40,131 nucleotides of DNA, from NCBI GenBank assembly GCA_964471865.1, contig CAYYHU010000020.1, positions 1-40,131 on the forward strand, in the 5' to 3' direction. A model generated the notes under the pieces. That model saw nothing but the letters and a program-made list of their open reading frames with translations. It had not been told where the DNA came from and made no database searches. Position numbers and translations under genes: made by a program. Position 1 is the first letter of the stretch. Each line of letters opens with the position of its first letter. Positions 7,080-15,330 of the stretch are shown here, piece by piece. This stretch comes from CAYMUC01 sp964471865 (lineage in GTDB: Bacteria; Actinomycetota; Acidimicrobiia; Acidimicrobiales; Ilumatobacteraceae).

Positions 7080-7620
7080 TCAGGCTAGGGGCACAGGCCA
7101 TGCCGAACGCACCCGAGCGGCGGTCTCGTCGAGTGGTTCGGGAAGGGTTCGGGCGTTGGCGATCGAGGTCATGAAGTTCGCATCCCCGGTCCACCGGGGC
7201 AGAACGTGAACATGAAGATGTTCCGACACGCTGCCTCCGGCGGGGCGACCCAGGTTGATTCCGACGTTGATGCCTTCGGGCCGATACGCGGTCTTGAGCG
7301 CCTGCACGGCCTGGGTGACCGTCGCCCACAACTCCCCCGTCTCGGCGGCATCGAGAGCTTCGAGATCGGCGATCTCACGGTACGGAAGCACCAGCAGATG
7401 CCCCGTTCCGTAGNNNNNNNNNNTTGAGAATCGCGAACACCGCGGCGCCACGATGAACGATATGGGTCTCGATGTCGTCGAGACCCGAGTGGAGAATGCG
7501 GGTGAAAACCGAACCCGATGACGACTCTGGCGACGCATCCGATGGGGCCGACGCGGATCCCGGTGCCGGCACCGACGAGACGTAACTCGCCCGCCAGCCG
7601 CTCCAGATCCGCTCGAGCAT
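7080..7620 (-). CDS. HIT family hydrolase (interrupted by an assembly gap)
   Basis: This is a histidine-triad nucleotide hydrolase or transferase of the actinobacterial type encoded beside pgsA. The triad reads EHLHVHVLPRW, preceded by RPEGINVGINLGRPAGGSV. The N-terminal part (LERIWSGWRASYV) corresponds to the leader seen in the mycobacterial homologue. Ten Ns at 7414-7423 break the gene, and the two halves are in different frames as written. Reading from FAIL across to YGTGHLLVLPYR needs N plus about three residues, matching the family string FAILNAYPYGTG, if the true gap is 9 nt. The frameshift is therefore an artefact of a fixed-length gap. The start ATG 7620 overlaps the thrS stop as TGATG, implying translational coupling. 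The natural nucleotide substrate is unknown. Confidence 0.85.
7082..7087 (-). promoter_or_regulatory. Putative -10 element (TAGCCT) for the membrane-protein gene
   Basis: TAGCCTGACCGACG runs directly into ATG 7073, giving an 8-nt spacer. It is almost identical to the pgsA element (TAGCCTGACGAGCG before ATG). Confidence 0.5.
7414..7423. other. Assembly gap (10 N) inside the HIT gene
   Basis: A run of 10 Ns. The flanking reading frames require the missing length to be a multiple of 3, and 9 nt would restore the family consensus, so 10 is a placeholder. Confidence 0.95.
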
Positions 7621-9599
7621 CACCGGTCTCCGGAACCGATACCGGCGAGGCGTTGCGCCGTGTCGACATCGTCGCGAAGCCGCTCGAGAAACGCGTCGAC
7701 GCTCACATCCCGCTCGACGTCGCCACCACGCGGGTTCACACCCACGGTGCCGGCCTCGACATCGGCGTCGCCCACCACGAGGACATAGGGAATCTTGTCC
7801 ATCTTNNNNNNNNNNTGATCGGACGCGTCGATCAGATCGGCACGGAAGCCGTCGCGAGTCAGACGAGCCACGAGATCGTTGGCGTAGGCCTCATGGGCCG
7901 AGGCGACCGGAAGAACGCGTACCTGAACCGGAGCCAGCCACGTCGGGAAGGCCCCGGCGTAATGCTCGAGGAGAACGCCGAAGAATCGTTCGATCGATCC
8001 GAACAGGGCTCGGTGCACCATGATCGGACGTCGGCGGGTGTTGTCGTTGGCCACGTATTCGAGGTCGAAGCGTTCCGGAAGGTTGAAGTCGCATTGGATC
8101 GTGGACAACTGCCAGGTCCGCCCGATCGCGTCGCGGACGTGGATGTCGATCTTGGGTCCATAGAAGGCCGCGTCGCCCTCTTTGATGCCGTACTCGACAC
8201 CTGAGGCTTCGAGCGCGGCCGCGAGCGCCGCGGTGGCGCGCTCCCAGATCTCGTCGGAACCGACGTACTTGTCGGGATCCTTGGTCGAGAGATGGAAGCT
8301 GAAATCGTCGAATCCGAATGCTCTCAACACCGACAACACGAACCCGAGCAGTGATTCGATCTCCGAGGGCAGCTGTTCCTCGGTGCAATAGATGTGGCTG
8401 TCGTCCTGGGTGAATCCCCGGATCCGCATGAGTCCGTGCAGAGTTCCGGCGCGCTCGTAGCGATACACGGTTCCGAGTTCGAACAACCGCAACGGCAACT
8501 CGCGATACGAACGCTGCCGAGCTCGATAGATCAAACAATGCATCGGACAGTTCATGGGCTTGGGGTAATAGACCCCGTTGTCCATCTCCATGGCCGGATA
8601 CATGCCCTCGGCGTAGAAATCGAGGTGCCCCGAGGTTTCGAACAGGTGCCCGTTCGACAGATGGGGGGTGTACACGAACTGATAACCACCCGACGCGTGC
8701 CGGGACCGGCTGTAGTCCTCCATCAACTTGCGCACCACTGCGCCCTTGGGATGCCAGACCGCGAGTCCGCCTCCGAGTTCGCTCGGGAACGACAACAAGT
8801 CGAGTTCGGTGGCCAACTTGCGATGGTCCCGTTTCTCGGCCTCGGCGAGACGGTGAAGATGTTCCTCGAGGGCGGCTTTGGACTCCCATGCGGTGCCGTA
8901 GATGCGCTGCAGCATCGGGCCTTTTTCGTTCCCGCGCCAGTACGCACCGGCGACCTTCATCAACTTGAAGTGGCCGAGGCGCCCCGTCGACGGAACATGG
9001 GGGCCGCGACACAGATCCACGAAGGTGTCGGAGTTGCGATACACGCTGATGGTGGACCCACTTCCGACCTCGCCGGCATCGGCGCCATCGAATCCGCCTG
9101 AACGAACCCGTTCGATGATCTCGCATTTGTAGGGCTGATCGGCGAAGACGTCGAGAGCCGCGTCGGCGGGTACTTCGTCGCGAACGAAGGGTTGATCGGC
9201 TTTCATGATCTCGCGCATCCGAGTCTCGATCGCATCGAGATCCTCAGCCGAGAACGTCTGGTTCCCAGGAAGGTCGAAGTCGTAATAGAAGCCGTCCTCG
9301 ATGGCGGGACCGATCGTGAACTTGGCCCCCGGGAACAACTGGGTGACCGCCTGAGCGAGCACATGCGCGGTGGAATGGCGCAACACATGGCGACCGGCTT
9401 CGCTCTCGGCGGTGAGGATCTGCACGGTCGAGCCATCTGCCAGGGGTCGGGTCAGATCCCATTCCTCTCCGTCTACTACTGCGGCGACCGCGGCCTGGGC
9501 AAGACGCCGGCCGATTCCGGCTGCGAGGTCCAAGGCCGTGGATCCAGCGTCGAGGGAACGTTGGGAACCATCGGGGAGAGAAATCGTGATCTGGGACAT
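7620..9599 (-). CDS. thrS: Threonyl-tRNA synthetase (contains an assembly gap)
   Basis: This class II synthetase charges tRNA-Thr. In order: a TGS domain (residues 1-65, ITISLPDGSQRSLDAGSTAL), the N2 editing domain with HSTAH (HxxxH) and the later CRGPH zinc-type motif, then the catalytic core (MNCPMHCLIYRARQRSYREL, YRYERAGTLHGLMRIRGFTQDD, STIQCDFNLPERF, RRPIMVHRALFGSIERFFG) and the anticodon-binding domain (VRVLPVASAHEAYA, KIPYVLVVGD). Ten Ns at 7806-7815 fall in the anticodon-binding domain between DLIDASD and KMDKIPY. The frame is kept, but about six residues seem missing compared with the family, so the gap is longer than 10. ATG 9599 was chosen because the TGS domain starts there. A TAGACT hexamer lies 10 nt upstream. 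It heads the thrS-HIT-pgsA-patA string. Confidence 0.95.
   Translation of the reverse strand: MSQITISLPDGSQRSLDAGSTALDLAAGIGRRLAQAAVAAVVDGEEWDLTRPLADGSTVQILTAESEAGRHVLRHSTAHVLAQAVTQLFPGAKFTIGPAIEDGFYYDFDLPGNQTFSAEDLDAIETRMREIMKADQPFVRDEVPADAALDVFADQPYKCEIIERVRSGGFDGADAGEVGSGSTISVYRNSDTFVDLCRGPHVPSTGRLGHFKLMKVAGAYWRGNEKGPMLQRIYGTAWESKAALEEHLHRLAEAEKRDHRKLATELDLLSFPSELGGGLAVWHPKGAVVRKLMEDYSRSRHASGGYQFVYTPHLSNGHLFETSGHLDFYAEGMYPAMEMDNGVYYPKPMNCPMHCLIYRARQRSYRELPLRLFELGTVYRYERAGTLHGLMRIRGFTQDDSHIYCTEEQLPSEIESLLGFVLSVLRAFGFDDFSFHLSTKDPDKYVGSDEIWERATAALAAALEASGVEYGIKEGDAAFYGPKIDIHVRDAIGRTWQLSTIQCDFNLPERFDLEYVANDNTRRRPIMVHRALFGSIERFFGVLLEHYAGAFPTWLAPVQVRVLPVASAHEAYANDLVARLTRDGFRADLIDASDXXXXKMDKIPYVLVVGDADVEAGTVGVNPRGGDVERDVSVDAFLERLRDDVDTAQRLAGIGSGDR
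7806..7815. other. Assembly gap (10 N) inside thrS
   Basis: A run of 10 Ns interrupts the anticodon-binding domain of ThrS. The number of missing residues suggests about 28-30 nt in reality. Confidence 0.95.
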
Positions 9600-9609
9600 G
9601 GCGGGTCCG

Positions 9610-9615
9610 AGTCTA
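9610..9615 (-). promoter_or_regulatory. Putative -10 element (TAGACT) for thrS
   Basis: TAGACT on the - strand is 10 nt before ATG 9599. This would give a leader of only about 3 nt, close to leaderless. Confidence 0.35.
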
Positions 9616-9684
9616 CGACGACACCGCCTCTCGCTCCCCGAACCCGATCTCGCAGCGATGGCGGGTCCGCTGCCGAGAGCGGTA

Positions 9685-10440
9685 TCAGGAACCAGGAACG
9701 TTGGCCTCGGCCTCGAGACGACCGGGCCGGGCCACATCGGTGGGAAGGGCCTCGGCCTGACGGGTCGCGTAGACGTTGCGGTACTCCTGACCGGTGAGTT
9801 CGCGGATTTCGAACATCACCTCGTCGATGTACTGACGCCATGCCAGGTGGTCGTTACCGCGGTCCCGATATCGATCGGGATAGATCGGACGTCCAATGCG
9901 AATGTGGGCAGGTTTGAAGGGTTTAGGCATCCGCGCGTCGGGAGGTTGGATCGCGTCGGTACCGGTGATTCCCACGGGATAGATCGGACAGTCGATCGCC
10001 AATGCCAGTCGTGCCGCTCCGGTATGGCCTTTGAACAAGAATCCGTCCCGACTTCGGGTGCCTTCGGGGTAGATCCCAAAGAGTTCGCCCCGACGCAGGA
10101 CTGCCTGGGCGGCCTCGAGCGCGCTCGCGGATCGGTCCCCTCCGGATCGATCGATCGGGATCATCCCCACAGCGGGGAACAGGTGCTTGGTCTTCCAGGA
10201 GTCCATGTAGTCGGCTTTACCTACGAAGCTGATGCGTCGCGGTACACACAGCATCAACAATGCCGAGTCCATGAAGCTGATGTGATTGGGGCACAAGATG
10301 GCGGGTCCGGTTTCGGGCAGAGTGTCGAACCCTTCGAGGTCCAGCGTCCAGACCCGACGGCTGAGGGGACCCAGCACACGACGCAAACGGTCCTGCAACT
10401 GCGTGGCTCCTTGCCCCACCCGCTGTGGCCGACCCGACAC
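9685..10440 (-). CDS. 1-acyl-sn-glycerol-3-phosphate acyltransferase (PlsC family)
   Basis: This 251-residue PlsC-type acyltransferase makes phosphatidic acid from lysophosphatidic acid at the inner membrane. The catalytic NHxxxxD motif is PNHISFMD. The acceptor-binding FIYPEGTRS motif reads GIYPEGTRSRDG, and block IV appears as YPVGITGTDAI. Length is normal for the family. The start is GTG 10440, with an AAGGGGG Shine-Dalgarno about 6 nt upstream and a TAGTGT hexamer at 10467-10462 as a candidate -10, so this gene looks conventionally led. It stands between thrS (downstream) and mshC (upstream) with gaps of about 90 bp on each side. Supplying phosphatidate would feed the CDP-DAG used by the neighbouring PgsA (inference). 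Actinobacteria carry several PlsC paralogues, so the precise acceptor is not certain. Confidence 0.88.
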   Translation of the reverse strand: MSGRPQRVGQGATQLQDRLRRVLGPLSRRVWTLDLEGFDTLPETGPAILCPNHISFMDSALLMLCVPRRISFVGKADYMDSWKTKHLFPAVGMIPIDRSGGDRSASALEAAQAVLRRGELFGIYPEGTRSRDGFLFKGHTGAARLALAIDCPIYPVGITGTDAIQPPDARMPKPFKPAHIRIGRPIYPDRYRDRGNDHLAWRQYIDEVMFEIRELTGQEYRNVYATRQAEALPTDVARPGRLEAEANVPGS

Positions 10441-10531
10441 TGCGCCCCCTTCGTCGTCGTCACACTACGCCACAGGGACACCTTTCGCTGTGCCCTACGT
10501 CACAACCTGGGTGACGAGAGTAGCTCGAGGT

Positions 10532-11698
10532 TCATGGCGACGTCGGACCCGCCTCGAGATCGACACCGAGGAGCGCCGCTGCCGCTCGAACGTCGAGACC
10601 GCGGTCCACCGCGTCGTCGATCGCGTCGAGTGCCCCTGGCGTGTCGAGATCGGAGTCGAGATGGCGACGAACCTCGGCGAGTACGACATCTCCCGAACCG
10701 TCTCGATCGCCGCCGAGCCACCGATCGAGACGCACAGCTGCGCGGGGCATCAGATCGTCCTCCCAGGACCATTCGTGGCGATAGTGATGTTCGATCACCC
10801 CGAGGCGGATCACCCGAGGGTCCCACAGCGTGCGGAGATGATCGACGAAGACGAGATTCCCGAGACTCTTGGACATCTTGTGACCGTCTTTGTGCACCAT
10901 GGCGACGTGCATCCAATGCTTCACGAAGGGTTCGCCCGTGGCGCATTCGCTCTGGGCGCGTTCACATTCGTGATGCGGGAAAATGAGATCGGTCCCCCCT
11001 CCGTGAAGATCGATCGTGGTCCCCAGTTCCCGCAGTGCCAAAGCGGAGCATTCGATATGCCAGCCGGGACGTCCCGGTCCCCATACGGCGTCCCAGGATG
11101 GTTCGTCGGGGGCTGAGGCCTGCCACAACACGAAGTCCAACGGGGACCGCTTATGAGGGTCGTCGACGTTTCCGCCTCTCTCGGCTGCGAAGGCCAACAT
11201 CTGATCTTCGGTGTAATGCGAGACAGATCCGAAGGACTCGAAAGTCGACACGTCGAAGTACACCGAGCCGCCAGCTTCGTAGGCATGACCACGTTCGAGA
11301 ACCATGCCGATGAAGCCACGAATATCGGCGATCGCCGAGGACGCCCGTGGAGTCGAGTACATCGGGATCGCCCCGAGCGCTTCCATATCCTGGTTGAACC
11401 GCGCCTCTTCTCCGGCTGCGAGATCCAGATAATGGACCCCGAGTTCGCGGGCCTTGGCGAAGAGGGGATCGTCGACGTCGGTGACGTTGCGAACACACCG
11501 CACCTCATGGCCCCGGTCCATGAGGCGCCGAATCAACACGTCATAGGCGAGGAAGGTCGCCGCGTGGCCGAGATGGGTGGCGTCATAGGGGGTGATCCCG
11601 CAGGTGTACATCGTCACCAACGGACCGGGCTCGAACGCCACGATCGCTTCGCTGGAGGTGTCAAAGAGCCGCATGGGCGCGTCGAACGAAGCCGTCAT
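10532..11698 (-). CDS. mshC: Cysteine:1D-myo-inosityl 2-amino-2-deoxy-alpha-D-glucopyranoside ligase
   Basis: MshC activates cysteine with ATP and joins it to GlcN-Ins, the third step of mycothiol synthesis. It derives from cysteinyl-tRNA synthetase. The N-terminal MYTCGITPYDATHLGHAATF replaces the GPTVYD-type motif of CysS and is the mark of MshC. HLGHA is the HIGH motif and KMSKSLGN the KMSKS loop. WHIECSALAL and the upstream Cys give zinc ligands. The protein has 388 residues, slightly shorter than mycobacterial MshC, and lacks the CysS anticodon-binding region. ATG 11698 overlaps the npdG stop as ATGA, so the two genes are translationally coupled and link the mycothiol and F420 redox pools. 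An ATG with a conserved context precedes MRLFDTSS, supporting this start. Confidence 0.92.
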   Translation of the reverse strand: MTASFDAPMRLFDTSSEAIVAFEPGPLVTMYTCGITPYDATHLGHAATFLAYDVLIRRLMDRGHEVRCVRNVTDVDDPLFAKARELGVHYLDLAAGEEARFNQDMEALGAIPMYSTPRASSAIADIRGFIGMVLERGHAYEAGGSVYFDVSTFESFGSVSHYTEDQMLAFAAERGGNVDDPHKRSPLDFVLWQASAPDEPSWDAVWGPGRPGWHIECSALALRELGTTIDLHGGGTDLIFPHHECERAQSECATGEPFVKHWMHVAMVHKDGHKMSKSLGNLVFVDHLRTLWDPRVIRLGVIEHHYRHEWSWEDDLMPRAAVRLDRWLGGDRDGSGDVVLAEVRRHLDSDLDTPGALDAIDDAVDRGLDVRAAAALLGVDLEAGPTSP

Positions 11699-12378
11699 GA
11701 AGCGGGGCGCGACTCGCGAGGATCGGACCGAATTCCCCACAATTTGGGCGCCACTCGAGTCCGGTAGCGAACGTTGAGCTGCAACAGCACCGCCGTGAAG
11801 GCCTCGATGGCGGTGGCGTTGGACAACTCGCCGGCATCGAGGGGTCGACAGCCCGGAATCTTGTTGACCAACGCCGACACCGTGCGGGTCGCTTCGGCGT
11901 CATCGGAGCAGATCAACACATCGGACTCGATGGGTTCACCAAGGTGACCCAGTTCCTTGGCGGGCAGGTGATGAAAGGCCGCCACCACCCGGCACCGAGG
12001 CACCGCTGCTTGGACGTGCGCTGCGACGCTGCCGCGAGGAGGAACCAGGGGCTGAAACTCTCCTCCGACCCTCACCAACGCGTTCGCCATCGAGATCACG
12101 ATCTTGCCTGCGAGAGCCTCTTCATGCTCTTGAGCGGTCGTGGCGGCGGAGTCCCAGGGCGTCGCGATCACGACGAGATCGCAGTCGGCAGCGGCGTCGT
12201 TGTCCCCGTATCCGAGACGATCCACCAACTCCGGCCACCGCTCCACGATCTGATCCCGGGCCTCCATGGCGCGGTACTTGGACCGCGATCCGATGAGGGA
12301 GGGGTAGCCGATGGACGCCAACCGGGCAGCGAGAGCGCTGCCCGCCGGTCCGGTTCCGCCGAGGATGCCGATACGCAT
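11695..12378 (-). CDS. npdG: NADPH-dependent F420 reductase
   Basis: This 227-residue Rossmann-fold enzyme moves hydride between NADP(H) and coenzyme F420. The N terminus RIGILGGTGPAGSALAARLA is the dinucleotide loop of the family, followed by GSRSKYRA, where Ser/Arg select the 2'-phosphate of NADP. DLVVIATPWDSA, KIVISMANALVR and VAAFHHLPAKELGHLG are characteristic of F420:NADP oxidoreductases, as is the C-terminal GCRPLDAGELSNATAIEAFTAVLLQLN. It is divergent from fabI across 63 bp and upstream of mshC with a 4-nt overlap. A CAGTCT hexamer 6 nt before the ATG is a weak -10 candidate. With the LLM-family gene at 3837 it shows that the cell makes or uses F420. Confidence 0.92.
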   Translation of the reverse strand: MRIGILGGTGPAGSALAARLASIGYPSLIGSRSKYRAMEARDQIVERWPELVDRLGYGDNDAAADCDLVVIATPWDSAATTAQEHEEALAGKIVISMANALVRVGGEFQPLVPPRGSVAAHVQAAVPRCRVVAAFHHLPAKELGHLGEPIESDVLICSDDAEATRTVSALVNKIPGCRPLDAGELSNATAIEAFTAVLLQLNVRYRTRVAPKLWGIRSDPRESRPAS

Positions 12379-12428
12379 CCCGTCAGACTGTCACATGCGC
12401 CATGGCTCCTCCGCAGGCGACGGAGCGC

Positions 12429-12434
12429 TACCGT
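12429..12434 (+). promoter_or_regulatory. Putative -10 element (TACCGT) for fabI
   Basis: TACCGT ends 7 nt before ATG 12442, the spacing expected for a transcript starting at the initiation codon. It lies in a 63-bp divergent region shared with npdG. Confidence 0.5.
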
Positions 12435-12441
12435 CGGGGAC

Positions 12442-13209
12442 ATGGGTCTGCTCGAGGGCAAGAAGATCGTCGTCACCGGCGTACTCACCGATGCGTCATT
12501 GGCGTATGGCGTGGCGCGCATCGCGATCGCCGAGGGCGCCGATGTGGTGCTGACTGGAGCAGGACGGGCTCTCAGCCTGACCCGACGCACGGCGCGCAAG
12601 CTCGGTGATGACATCGCCGTGTACGAACTCGACGTCACCGTTCCTGAACATCTCGAGTCCGTACGTTCCGAACTCGCCTCCAGGTGGGGACGCGTCGACG
12701 GGGTGGTGCATTCGATCGGCTTCGCCCCCGAGGCATGTCTGGGCGAGGACTTCCTCGCGCCATCCTGGGATGATGTGTCGGTTGCGATGCACGTCTCGGC
12801 GTACTCGCTCAAGGCCTTGGCCGAGGCGTTCGTACCTCTTATGCCTCCGGGTTCGACATTCGTGGGGCTCGACTTCGACAACACCGTCGCCTGGCCCGCC
12901 TACAACTGGATGGGAGTGGCGAAATCGGCCCTCGAGTCGATCAATCGCTATCTGGCCCGGGCGCTGGGTCCCCAGGGGATTCGATGCAATCTCGTCGCCG
13001 CCGGACCGGTGCGCACGATGGCCGCGAAGTCCATTCCGGGCTTCGCCACGTTCGAAGACGTCTGGGATGACCGTGCTCCGTTGGGATGGGATGTCAACAA
13101 CGCCGAGCCCGTGGCCCGTACCACGGTCGCGCTGTTGTCGGACTGGTTCCCCTCCACCACCGGCGAGATGGTCCACGTCGACGGCGGCTACCACGCGACT
13201 GGGGCCTGA
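12442..13209 (+). CDS. fabI: Enoyl-ACP reductase, InhA-like (SDR family)
   Basis: This 255-residue SDR enzyme reduces trans-2-enoyl-ACP in the last step of fatty-acid elongation. It starts GLLEGKKIVVTGVLTDASLA, the FabI/InhA version of the glycine loop. HSIGFAPE follows, then the catalytic segment PAYNWMGVAKSALES with Tyr-x6-Lys (Y and K visible). GIRCNLVAAGPVRTMAAKSI and RAPLGWDVNNAEPVARTTVALLSDW, ending in VHVDGGYH, are closest in pattern to mycobacterial InhA rather than proteobacterial FabI. GLDFDNTVAWPAYNW matches the InhA substrate-loop region. The gene is followed after 6 nt by the DUF255 gene, probably in one transcript. The TACCGT element 7 nt upstream supports ATG 12442. Confidence 0.92.
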   Translation: MGLLEGKKIVVTGVLTDASLAYGVARIAIAEGADVVLTGAGRALSLTRRTARKLGDDIAVYELDVTVPEHLESVRSELASRWGRVDGVVHSIGFAPEACLGEDFLAPSWDDVSVAMHVSAYSLKALAEAFVPLMPPGSTFVGLDFDNTVAWPAYNWMGVAKSALESINRYLARALGPQGIRCNLVAAGPVRTMAAKSIPGFATFEDVWDDRAPLGWDVNNAEPVARTTVALLSDWFPSTTGEMVHVDGGYHATGA

Positions 13210-13215
13210 GGCTCC

Positions 13216-15246
13216 GTGGCCGATCGGTTGGCGAACGAACCCTCGGCGTATCTGCGTCAACACGCCCATCAACCCGTCGACTGGTTCGCCTGGGGACCTG
13301 AAGCCTTCGCCGAAGCTCGACGTCGCCAGGTGCCCGTGATCGTGTCGATCGGCTACTCCTCGTGTCATTGGTGTCATGTCATGGCCCATGAATCCTTCGA
13401 CGATCCCGCGATCGCCGCGGTGATGAACGACCGGTTCGTGGCCATCAAAGTGGACCGCGAGGAACGACCCGATGTCGATGCTCTCTACATGGATGTCGTC
13501 CAAGCGATCACCGGTCGTGGCGGTTGGCCCCTCACGGTGTTCACCACTCCGCAAGGATCCCCGTTCTTTGGTGGCACCTATTACCGGCCCGAGCAGTTCC
13601 TGCAACTTCTCGACGTGGTGACCGACGTCTGGACGAATCGGCGCGACGACGTCACGACGAACGTCGACGCGCTCACCGAGGCGTTGGGGCGCACCGCCCG
13701 TCTGGATCCTCCCTCCGAGCTCCCCAGCCTCGAGGTTCTCGACGCGGTGCGGACCCGGCAACGCGAGGTGTTCGATCCGGTATGGGGCGGATACGGACCG
13801 GCCCCCAAATTTCCGAGCGTTCCCAACCTGTTGCTCGTAGCTCGCTGCGCCGCTCGGGGCGACGCCGACGCTCTCCACGAGTTGACGGTCACGCTGAATG
13901 CGATGGCCTCCGGTGGGATCTACGACCACATCGGCGGTGGTTTCGCCCGCTATTCGACCGACGAGCGGTGGCTGGTTCCCCATTTCGAAAAGATGCTCTA
14001 CGACCAGGCACTCGCGATTCGGATCTACACCGTTGCCTGGCAGGTGACGCGCCGCGAGGTGTTCGCTCAGGTGGTTGACGAAACGATCGAGTACCTCATT
14101 CGCGATATGAGGCTTGTCGGTGGTGGTTTCGCAACCGCCGAGGATGCCGACTCCCCCGACCCGGACGCCCAGGATCACCATGATGGGCCCACTCCTGGTG
14201 TGGAAGGCCGCTTCTACACCTGGACTCCCGGCGAGATCAGCGAGGTGTTCAGCGAGGACTCTGAACTCGCGACGCGGGTTGCGACGTGGTGGAACATCAC
14301 CGATGAGGGCAACTTCGAGGGCCACAGCATTCCGAACCGTCTCACCGTTCGCGGTGGTCTGATACGGGACTCAGATCTCGACATGGCCCGGTTGCGACTG
14401 CTCGCTGCCCGTGGCCGCCGCCCGCGACCGATGCGTGACGACAAGGTGGTTCTCGACCTGAACGCTCTCGTGGTGGGCGCGCTCGCCGAGGCCGCAATGG
14501 CCTGGGGGCGTGGCGAGTGGCTGGACCTCGCGACCGAGACCGCCCGGTGGCTCCTCGAGAACCTTCGCTCCGAGAGTGGAGGCTGGAAACGGACCTGGCA
14601 TGAAGGCTCGCATCCGCCGGCGCGTCATCAGGCGTTGGCCGGTGACCTTGCCGCCGTGATCGATGCCTTCGTTCGTCTTCACGAAGCCACGGGAGATGCC
14701 GTGTGGATCGACCACGCGACGACCACCGCCGACGAACTCCTCGAGGGCTACTGGGATCGTGACCGAGGCGGACTGTTCAGCGCCCATCACGACGCCACCG
14801 ACCTGGTGGTCCGCCAAAAGGACCTCGTCGACAACGCGACACCGTCGGCCAACGGCCTCGCCGCGGGGGCACTGACCCGTCTCGCTGCGCTCACCGGCGA
14901 TGAGCGGTATCGGCGCTGCGGTGAGGTTCTCACCGGACTGTGTTGGCGCGTCGGAGCTGACACCCCCCTGGCGGTGACAAGCGGGCTGGATGCGCTCGCG
15001 CTGATGGCCTCAGGGCCCCTCGAAGTCGTCATACCGGGCCGGGAACCGCAGGCTCAGGCCTGGGTCGAGCACATCCATCGCTCATGGCATGGAGATCTGG
15101 TGCTGTCGTGGGGTGACGGCTGGGCCTCGCCGTTGTGGGAATCGCGCGAACCCGGGAATGCCTACGTGTGTCGACGATTCGCGTGCGAGGCCCCAGCACG
15201 CGATCTTGACAGTCTCGACCAAGCTCTCGAGCGCGCCCGACACTGA
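13216..15246 (+). CDS. DUF255 / thioredoxin-fold protein (YyaL/SPATA20 family)
   Basis: This 676-residue protein starts at GTG 13216. The N-terminal ~165 residues are the DUF255 thioredoxin-like domain: NEPSAYLRQHAHQPVDWFAW, then IGYSSCHWCHVMAHESFDD with the family CHWCH motif, VKVDREERPDVDALYM and GGWPLTVFTTPQG. The remaining ~500 residues are an (alpha/alpha)6-barrel like N-acylglucosamine 2-epimerases, with GGIYDHIGGGFARYSTDERW, VPHFEKMLYDQALA, FATAEDADS and DDKVVLDLNALVV. The family is widespread, but its activity is not established. A redox or sugar-related role is inferred from domains only. It lies 6 nt after fabI, and a hairpin at 15289-15307 follows. Confidence 0.92.
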   Translation: MADRLANEPSAYLRQHAHQPVDWFAWGPEAFAEARRRQVPVIVSIGYSSCHWCHVMAHESFDDPAIAAVMNDRFVAIKVDREERPDVDALYMDVVQAITGRGGWPLTVFTTPQGSPFFGGTYYRPEQFLQLLDVVTDVWTNRRDDVTTNVDALTEALGRTARLDPPSELPSLEVLDAVRTRQREVFDPVWGGYGPAPKFPSVPNLLLVARCAARGDADALHELTVTLNAMASGGIYDHIGGGFARYSTDERWLVPHFEKMLYDQALAIRIYTVAWQVTRREVFAQVVDETIEYLIRDMRLVGGGFATAEDADSPDPDAQDHHDGPTPGVEGRFYTWTPGEISEVFSEDSELATRVATWWNITDEGNFEGHSIPNRLTVRGGLIRDSDLDMARLRLLAARGRRPRPMRDDKVVLDLNALVVGALAEAAMAWGRGEWLDLATETARWLLENLRSESGGWKRTWHEGSHPPARHQALAGDLAAVIDAFVRLHEATGDAVWIDHATTTADELLEGYWDRDRGGLFSAHHDATDLVVRQKDLVDNATPSANGLAAGALTRLAALTGDERYRRCGEVLTGLCWRVGADTPLAVTSGLDALALMASGPLEVVIPGREPQAQAWVEHIHRSWHGDLVLSWGDGWASPLWESREPGNAYVCRRFACEAPARDLDSLDQALERARH

Positions 15247-15288
15247 CTTCGACCCCCACCAGGGCCTGACGTAGTGACATCGGATCGA

Positions 15289-15307
15289 GCGCCCCGATCT
15301 CGGGCGC
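15289..15307. promoter_or_regulatory. GCGCCC/GGGCGC inverted repeat upstream of the MFS gene
   Basis: A 6-bp G+C stem (15289-15294 with 15302-15307, 7-nt loop) lies between the DUF255 stop and the TACTGT element of the MFS gene, over the expected -35 position. It may be a terminator for the upstream operon or an operator for the MFS gene. Confidence 0.35.
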
Positions 15308-15316
15308 GTTATCCCG

Positions 15317-15322
15317 TACTGT
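15317..15322 (+). promoter_or_regulatory. Putative -10 element (TACTGT) for the MFS gene
   Basis: TACTGT is separated by 8 nt from GTG 15331, consistent with a leaderless transcript. Confidence 0.45.
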
Positions 15323-15330
15323 GACGCCTC

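Noticed and set aside
7080..7620. A genuine frameshift in the HIT gene
   Set aside because: The break coincides with a 10-N placeholder, and a 9-nt gap restores the family consensus.
9370..10986. A 538-codon + strand frame over thrS, plsC and mshC
   Set aside because: It crosses three real genes on the other strand and shows no domain.
10532..11698. Calling this gene cysteinyl-tRNA synthetase
   Set aside because: The CGITPYDATHLGHA motif, the missing anticodon-binding domain and the length fit MshC instead.
12496..14325. A 609-codon - strand frame opposite fabI and the DUF255 gene
   Set aside because: Shadow of two clearly recognised + strand genes.
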